Shown piece by piece: positions 59,735-64,000 of a stretch of DNA of 64,000 nucleotides; within the stretch, counting starts at the first letter, position 1, and every line of letters starts with the position of its first letter. Below the pieces are notes generated by a model. The model was given only the letters and a program-made list of their open reading frames with translations, had not been told where the DNA came from and made no database searches. A program made the translations under genes and the position numbers. Location of the stretch: NCBI RefSeq assembly GCF_900116295.1, contig NZ_FPAF01000015.1:23924-87923 (forward strand), in the 5' to 3' direction. This stretch comes from Bacillus sp. 103mf (lineage in GTDB: Bacteria; Bacillota; Bacilli; Bacillales; Bacillaceae_G).

Positions 59735-60106
59735 ATGCAAATAATTATTTCAAACAGTTCTAAGGAACCGATTTACGAACAAATTACCAACCAAATAAAA
59801 TCACTAATTTTGAGTGGTGATTTAAAAGAGGGATCGCCACTCTCATCAATGCGCCAGCTTGCAAAAGATTTGCAAGTCAGTATTATTACGACAAAGCGCG
59901 CGTATGAAGAGTTAGAAAAAGCAGGCTTTATTTATTCGATTGTAGGTAAGGGCTCTTTTGTTGCTGAACAAAATTTAGATGTAGTACGTGAGAAAAAATT
60001 AAAAGTTATTGAAGAACAGTTAGTGTCTGTCATTACTAATAGTAAGGAAATTGGGCTACCCTTAACGGAACTTCGAGAATTATTAACTATTTTATATGAG
60101 GAGTAA
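59735..60106 (+). CDS. YtrA-subfamily GntR repressor
   Basis: A 123-residue GntR regulator of the short YtrA subfamily. The winged HTH fills residues 8-75 (EPIYEQITNQIKSLILSGDLKEGSPLSSMRQLAKDLQVSIITTKRAYEELEKAGFIYSIVGKGSFVA). Only a short helical tail (about 50 residues) follows for dimerisation. Such proteins repress the ABC genes next to them, and cell-wall antibiotics induce them in B. subtilis. Start ATG follows AGAGGGAT. Six bases separate it from the ATPase gene. Confidence 0.9.
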   Translation: MQIIISNSSKEPIYEQITNQIKSLILSGDLKEGSPLSSMRQLAKDLQVSIITTKRAYEELEKAGFIYSIVGKGSFVAEQNLDVVREKKLKVIEEQLVSVITNSKEIGLPLTELRELLTILYEE

Positions 60107-60111
60107 AATGT

Positions 60112-60978
60112 ATGGAGAATATAGTAGAGCTACACAATGTTAGTAAAACATTTCAAGGTTTTTCGATAGAGCAATTAAATTTACAAATTAAAAAAGGATT
60201 TGTAACAGGCTTCATTGGCGCAAATGGTGCAGGGAAGTCGACAACCATTAAAATGATAATGAACTTATTAAAGCCAGATACGGGTGAAGTTGAAATTTTT
60301 GGCTTAGACTATGCAACACACGAAAAGGAAATTAAAGAGCGCATCGGTTTTGTTTTTGATAGTAATGTATTTTATGAAGGCTTAAATCTAAAGGATATTA
60401 AGCGAATAGTCGCACCCGCTTATAAAAATTGGGACGAAACGATATTTAAACAGTATGTAGAGCAGTTTGAACTGCCAATGAATAAAGCAATTAAAGCTTT
60501 TTCAAAAGGTATGCAGATGAAGGCTTCACTAGCGCTTGCGCTATCACATCATGCCGAGTTGATTATTATGGATGAGCCAACAGCAGGTTTAGACCCAATA
60601 TTTAGACGTGATTTACTCAATTTACTGCATGAATTAATGCTTGATGGCAATCGTACAATATTCTTCTCTACACATATTACGACAGATTTAGATCGCATCG
60701 CTGATTTTATTGCCTTTCTAAAAAAGGGGAAATTAATCTTTAATCAATCGATTCATGAGGTAGGGGAAAACTATGCTCTAGTAAAAGGTAGTACAGATTT
60801 ATTAGACCGCGATACAGAAAAAGCCTTTGTAGATATTCATCGTGCACCGACTGGCTTTGAGGCATTAACGAATAATGTAGCTGAAGTTGAACAAATTTTT
60901 GGTAATGAGGTTATAATTGAACGCGCCTCATTAGAAGATATTATGTATTACTCGAAAGGAGTAGGGCATCATGCTTAA
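60112..60978 (+). CDS. ABC transporter ATP-binding protein (YtrB-like)
   Basis: A 288-residue ABC ATPase. Walker A GANGAGKST is at about residues 37-45, signature FSKGMQMKASLALAL near 131-145, Walker B LIIMDEPTAGLDP near 153-165 and the switch FFSTHITTDL near 182. The C-terminal 80 residues are an accessory domain typical of two-component ABC-2 exporters. Works with the permease that overlaps it by 8 bases. Possible roles include export of, or defence against, peptide or lipid-II-targeting compounds, by analogy with YtrB. Start follows GAGGAG. Confidence 0.9.
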   Translation: MENIVELHNVSKTFQGFSIEQLNLQIKKGFVTGFIGANGAGKSTTIKMIMNLLKPDTGEVEIFGLDYATHEKEIKERIGFVFDSNVFYEGLNLKDIKRIVAPAYKNWDETIFKQYVEQFELPMNKAIKAFSKGMQMKASLALALSHHAELIIMDEPTAGLDPIFRRDLLNLLHELMLDGNRTIFFSTHITTDLDRIADFIAFLKKGKLIFNQSIHEVGENYALVKGSTDLLDRDTEKAFVDIHRAPTGFEALTNNVAEVEQIFGNEVIIERASLEDIMYYSKGVGHHA

Positions 60979-61576
60979 TTTAATCAAGCGCGATTTAATT
61001 TTACAGAAGAAACAATTGCTAGTTTATTTAGGCTGTATCGTCTTTTTTATTGTGATGAACACGCACCCTATTTTAATATTTACGATTACAAGTATTTTTA
61101 TTCCTTTTAATACGCATGCCTATGACGAAAAGACCGAAACAAATATTTTATTAAATTCTTTACCATATACCCGTAAGGAAATTGTCGCTTCACGTTATAT
61201 TGGGACAATTGTTTACATGCTATTGGCGATTGCTGTAACAAGTGCAATGCTTATCATCTTCCAAAAGTCATTTACTGTAGAGCATATTGTAATGGGCAAT
61301 GCATTATTTTTGCTATTTGCAGCCATTACATTTCCACTATTTTATCAGTTTAAACAAAATCATATGTCTTCCATTGTGATGGTTTCATTTCTAGTATTAG
61401 CACATTTTGGTCCAGCTGCTGTACAATTTCTTGTAACAAAGTTTAGTACAGTTACCGATGCTATTTTCAGCTTATCTGTACCTGCATTGTATACCATAGC
61501 TACGGTTATTATTGTATGTGTTTATATCATTTCATGGGGAGTATCATTAATTATTTATCAACGTAAAGCATTTTAA
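60971..61576 (+). CDS. ABC-2-type permease
   Basis: A 201-residue membrane protein with six hydrophobic segments and the usual ABC-2 start (MLNLIKRDLILQKKQLLVYLG). ETNILLNSLPYTRKEIVASRYIGTIVYMLLAI holds the cytoplasmic coupling loop and the third helix. Half-size permeases of this kind dimerise with the ATPase. Translationally coupled to the ATPase gene. The operon ends with a terminator at 61636. Confidence 0.85.
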   Translation: MLNLIKRDLILQKKQLLVYLGCIVFFIVMNTHPILIFTITSIFIPFNTHAYDEKTETNILLNSLPYTRKEIVASRYIGTIVYMLLAIAVTSAMLIIFQKSFTVEHIVMGNALFLLFAAITFPLFYQFKQNHMSSIVMVSFLVLAHFGPAAVQFLVTKFSTVTDAIFSLSVPALYTIATVIIVCVYIISWGVSLIIYQRKAF

Positions 61577-61635
61577 TTTTAAATTTTCCGTATTATAAAA
61601 CATAAAATTTAACAGGCTATCCTTGTTAAAAGAGC

Positions 61636-61668
61636 AAAATCCGGTGAGATTTCATCGGATTTTATTTA
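61636..61668 (+). terminator. Terminator of the ytr-like operon
   Basis: AAAATCCG / CGGATTTT stem then ATTTAT. Confidence 0.75.
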
Positions 61669-61753
61669 TGTACGAAAATTAATTTCAAAATATTTTTTGT
61701 ATAACATATCTAATATCAGTTTAAACAATTTGTTAAATTTAAAATTAAGTTAA

Positions 61754-61852
61754 TTTGATAAGTTGCATATTGCAGGGTATCATTCTACTTTAAATCCAGA
61801 GGAGCTTGTAACTGAAATTCAGATTCCGGTTATGAAAAGAAAAGTGAACTAA
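61754..61852 (+). pseudogene. C-terminal remnant of an effector-binding-domain protein
   Basis: A 32-codon frame without start codon or ribosome site. It reads HIAGYHSTLNPEELVTEIQI then PVMKRKVN and TAA. The sequence resembles the last strand and tail of GyrI-like effector-binding domains (PEELVTEIxxPV). A TAA closes the frame upstream. The rest of the gene is gone. Confidence 0.55.
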
Positions 61853-61911
61853 ATATTTTAAATTGCTCTATTAAACAAGGCACTTTTTCATTTTTCTTTA
61901 TAATTATTACC

Positions 61912-61940
61912 TTGTAACACGACATATGTCGTGTTACAAT
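61912..61940 (+). promoter_or_regulatory. padR promoter covered by a perfect 28-bp palindrome
   Basis: TTGTAA (61912-61917) and TACAAT (61935-61940), 17 bases apart, are the -35 and -10. The stretch 61912-61939 is a perfect palindrome (half-site TTGTAACACGACAT), reaching from -35 to -10. Its centre ACATATGT agrees with the ATGT/ACAT character of PadR sites. Expected to mediate autorepression. Confidence 0.75.
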
Positions 61941-61966
61941 CTCACTATAAGGTGGTGACCCATAAA

Positions 61967-62296
61967 ATGGATAAAGAGATATTAAAAGGAAGTATCGATA
62001 TTTTACTCCTTTCTATCATTCAGCAACATGATACATACGGTTATGAAATCATTCAAAAATTAAAAGAAAACAGCAAGGATGCTTACAATATGAGCCAAGG
62101 TACACTATACCCCGCGCTCAAACGTTTAGAGCAAAAAGAACTGATTACTTCTTATTGGGGCGAATCTGAAACAGGGATGAAACGAAAATTTTATCGCATC
62201 ACTGCAAATGGAGAAAAAATACTTCAAGAAAAACTAACAGCATGGGATCAAATTACTACTTTAATTAAAGTATGTCGGAAAGGAGCCTATAGCTGA
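61967..62296 (+). CDS. PadR-family transcriptional regulator
   Basis: A 109-residue PadR s1-type repressor. Winged HTH: ILKGSIDILLLSIIQQHDTYGYEIIQKLKENSKDAYNMSQGTLYPALKRLEQKELITSYWGES, then GMKRKFYRITANGEKIL and a short C-terminal helix. ATG 61967 follows AAGGTGGTGA; the upstream frame extends into the operator. Its stop codon shares bases with the next ATG (TGATG), so the two are translationally coupled, a common PadR plus HAAS-domain gene pair. Confidence 0.92.
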   Translation: MDKEILKGSIDILLLSIIQQHDTYGYEIIQKLKENSKDAYNMSQGTLYPALKRLEQKELITSYWGESETGMKRKFYRITANGEKILQEKLTAWDQITTLIKVCRKGAYS

Positions 62297-63021
62297 TGAC
62301 ACTTGAAGAATACATCAAACACATTATTAAACACACACATGTACCGAAAAATGAAAAAGAAGAGTTATACCTTGAACTATACGACCATCTGACAAGCCTA
62401 CAACAAGAGTTTATCGAGCAAGGAAAATCAGAAGAAGAGGCAACGCAATTAGCAATTCAACATTTTGGAGAGGCTGATGTACTGGGAGTAGAGATTGAGA
62501 AGTCGATGAGTCCTTCTCATAAATACATAAAATGGCTTGCTTGGGGACTATTTATTTCATATTCGCTCATCTTAGTATTTCAACTTTTATTAAGCAGACC
62601 GTTTTTTGATTACTTCCGCAATGTAACATACTTCTTAGAAACAGGTAATTGGAACGCGATTAGCCATCTAGTAAATGTGATACCTTTTGCAAGTACATTT
62701 AAATACCTTACAAATTTCAATCATTATAATCTAGATATATGGCTCATGAATACGATAGGGAATATTATAATATTTATTCCTTTCGGTTTCTTCATTCCTC
62801 TCTTATTCCCGAAAGTAAGTAACTGGAAATTAGCTTGCAAACTGTTTATTAAAATCGTTTTCTTTATCGAATTACTACAATTAATAACCTTTACTGGTAT
62901 CTTTGATGTAGATGATATTATTTTAAACGTAACTGGCGGATTAATCGGCTACAGCATTTACATCGGCATGAAAAAATTATGGATTCGCTATAAGCGTACT
63001 GATAAAGCCACCTCATTTTGA
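62296..63021 (+). CDS. HAAS/permease-prefix domain protein with VanZ-like domain
   Basis: A 241-residue membrane protein. The first 75 residues are a helical HAAS/permease-prefix domain (EEYIKHIIKHTHVPKNEKEELYLELYDHLTSLQQEFIEQGKSEEEATQLAIQHFGEADVLG), a domain often encoded beside PadR. About five helices in a VanZ-like arrangement follow (NVIPFASTFKYL, MNTIGNIIIFIPFGFFIPLLFP, ELLQLITFTGIFDVDDIILNVTGGLIGY). VanZ-type proteins can lower binding of glycopeptides. The start follows AAAGGAG. Confidence 0.85.
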   Translation: MTLEEYIKHIIKHTHVPKNEKEELYLELYDHLTSLQQEFIEQGKSEEEATQLAIQHFGEADVLGVEIEKSMSPSHKYIKWLAWGLFISYSLILVFQLLLSRPFFDYFRNVTYFLETGNWNAISHLVNVIPFASTFKYLTNFNHYNLDIWLMNTIGNIIIFIPFGFFIPLLFPKVSNWKLACKLFIKIVFFIELLQLITFTGIFDVDDIILNVTGGLIGYSIYIGMKKLWIRYKRTDKATSF

Positions 63022-63035
63022 TGATAAGGTGGCTT
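63005..63035 (+). terminator. Hairpin at the end of the padR operon
   Basis: AAGCCACCT / AGGTGGCTT stem overlapping the stop codon. It has a weak T-run. Confidence 0.6.
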
Positions 63036-63038
63036 CTC

Positions 63039-63118
63039 GCGTGTCGAACATCGTCGAATGGTCTTTATATCATGTCGAATCGCCGATATATTGTAAAAAT
63101 CGCCAATATATTTGCGAC
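63039..63118. repeat. Repeat D, uninterrupted copy (empty site)
   Basis: The reverse complement reads CGATTCGACATGATATAAAG and then ACCATTCGACGATGTTCGAC. It aligns with both flanks of the bcr1-like element at 24676-24799, and here only one ATAAAG is present. Confidence 0.8.
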
Positions 63119-63123
63119 CAAGT

Positions 63124-63151
63124 AAAAAAGCGCCCTATAAACAGGGCGCTT
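63124..63151 (-). terminator. Terminator of the cytolysin gene
   Basis: AAGCGCCCT / AGGGCGCTT stem with TTTTTT on the minus strand. Confidence 0.92.
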
Positions 63152-63161
63152 CCACTTTTAA

Positions 63162-64000
63162 TTAACGATTAATATTAGCACTTGGGTATAATGTTGTTCC
63201 TCCAATTGAAACTTTTATTTCATTTGTTAATGGAACATTTTGTTCATTAATAATTGTTCTCCACCATTCCCACGCAAGACCTGTACATTCTTTTGCTAGG
63301 ACTTTTACATTTTTCGCATTCGGTGGTAGTGGGATTACTGTATTGAAATGAGCAGTTCTGTCTTTTCCATTTCCTTCCCAAGTTTTATGGGATAGTACTT
63401 CTTTGCCATTTTCATCATACGAGAATTCATCCCAAGATACATCAAATTGAGCAACATATGCACCAGTATGATCAAGCGTCATTTTCGCACTAGAATATTC
63501 TGTAGTTGTAGTCTCAATATAATCTGTATTGTTATGAACAGCAGCAGTTGCGTTATCTTTTAAGAAAGAGCTAGTATATGAAATTGGGTATGCTGGATTT
63601 TTAGAACTTAATTCTGCATTATCTTTAATGATATTGCGAATTTCATCAAAATCTTTTGTAACAACCTTGTTATGCTCTTTTGCATCTCCGCCTAATACTA
63701 CAGCAGTAAAGGTACTGTCTTCAAAAATATCTTTGTACTGTCCACTCGCTTCAACGCCTTGACCCTTAATTAAAGCTTTAAAAGCAGCTTGTACATCTTT
63801 ACTCTTAGATGATGTTTCTAATTTCACATAAACTGTTCTACCATAAGCTACATTTGACACCATAATAGGCGGAGCTGTATTACTTACCCCTTTACGAGTT
63901 AACTCATCAAACGTAACACTATTATCAAAAAGATCTGATGGATTGTTAGGTAGTTCTGCACTTACGGTATAAAAGATTTGCTTATATGCCGCAACCATCA
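63162..64000 (-). CDS. Cholesterol-dependent cytolysin (cereolysin/anthrolysin O type), 3' part
   Basis: The last 278 residues of a thiol-activated pore-forming toxin; the N-terminal part lies beyond the window. The undecapeptide [11 protein letters not shown] is complete and unaltered. The cholesterol-recognition Thr-Leu pair is in [13 protein letters not shown] at the C-terminus. The part with [18 protein letters not shown] is the region of transmembrane hairpin 2 in domain 3. Family members of about 510 residues are secreted and form large pores in cholesterol-rich membranes. In this group the gene is usually controlled by PlcR; its promoter is outside the window. Confidence 0.96.
   Translation of the reverse strand, partial: MVAAYKQIFYTVSAELPNNPSDLFDNSVTFDELTRKGVSNTAPPIMVSNVAYGRTVYVKLETSSKSKDVQAAFKALIKGQGVEASGQYKDIFEDSTFTAVVLGGDAKEHNKVVTKDFDEIRNIIKDNAELSSKNPAYPISYTSSFLKDNATAAVHNNTDYIETTTTEYSSAKMTLDHTGAYVAQFDVSWDEFSYDENGKEVLSHKTWEGNGKDRTAHFNTVIPLPPNAKNVKVLAKECTGLAWEWWRTIINEQNVPLTNEIKVSIGGTTLYPSANINR

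Noticed and set aside
1-64000. CRISPR array, prophage or integrative element
   Set aside because: No regularly spaced direct repeats, no integrase, no phage structural gene cluster and no tRNA gene are seen. The repeats present are dispersed and palindromic.

Overview
This window looks like a chromosomal segment of the Bacillus cereus group. It is AT-rich with Gram-positive ribosome binding sites. Its gene order matches the B. subtilis yui/yum/yut/yun region. It ends in a cholesterol-dependent cytolysin of the cereolysin/anthrolysin O type, and it carries many dispersed repeats, including elements that fit the published description of bcr1 (about 155 bp, TTTAT/ATAAA borders). All calls come from reading the sequence; no search was run.

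Layout. 1-3.1 kb: end of glycyl-tRNA synthetase, a hotdog thioesterase, a secreted DUF3298-type protein and the biotin transporter gene bioY with a probable BirA operator. 3.3-7.3 kb: a polysaccharide operon (MurJ/Wzx-like flippase, GT4 glycosyltransferase, O-antigen-ligase/Wzy-like protein). 7.4-15.3 kb, minus strand: two YfhO-family proteins, GtrA, a CsbB-like GT2 and gtaB, with pgcA just beyond. Together these look like a route from glucose-1-P and UDP-sugar to glycosylation of a cell-surface polymer. 17.9-24.6 kb: pepA, a DUF309 protein, yuiC, yuiB, a Nudix protein, and the divergent yumB (NDH-2) and yumC (ferredoxin-NADP reductase).

24.6-35 kb is the accessory part: a GyrI-like effector-binding protein, two membrane proteins, DUF523, a lipoprotein, a small FbpB-like gene, a BceB-type permease fragment, a secreted beta-helix protein, an IS231-like transposase remnant and a KinB-like sensor kinase. 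35.6-42.8 kb: yutM, dapF, yuzB, yutJ, a nucleotidyltransferase, yuzD, yutI, yutH and pgpA. 43-46 kb: a quinone reductase with a palindromic operator, and a Tet(L)-type efflux gene with its leader peptide. 46-59.5 kb: yutF, a cysteine-rich HTH regulator, yutE, glpX, a DUF3055 gene, an S4-domain gene behind a structured leader, yutD, yutC, a YhfC protease, a histidine phosphatase, a frameshifted YoaP-like acetyltransferase, a YbaK deacylase, an SMR exporter, lipA, and yunA-yunD. 59.7-63 kb: a YtrA-type GntR/ABC operon and a PadR/VanZ operon, each with a perfect palindrome over its promoter. 63.2 kb to the end: the 3' part of the cytolysin gene.

The most informative non-coding observations are: an empty/filled site pair for a bcr1-like element inside the window (63.04 kb against 24.68 kb), nested repeats at 15.7 and 29.4 kb, two genes whose stop codon lies in a bcr1 border, a rod-like structured RNA with a terminator ahead of an S4-domain gene (49.4-49.7 kb), a Tet(L)-style attenuator, and yunD, which appears to start at CTG.
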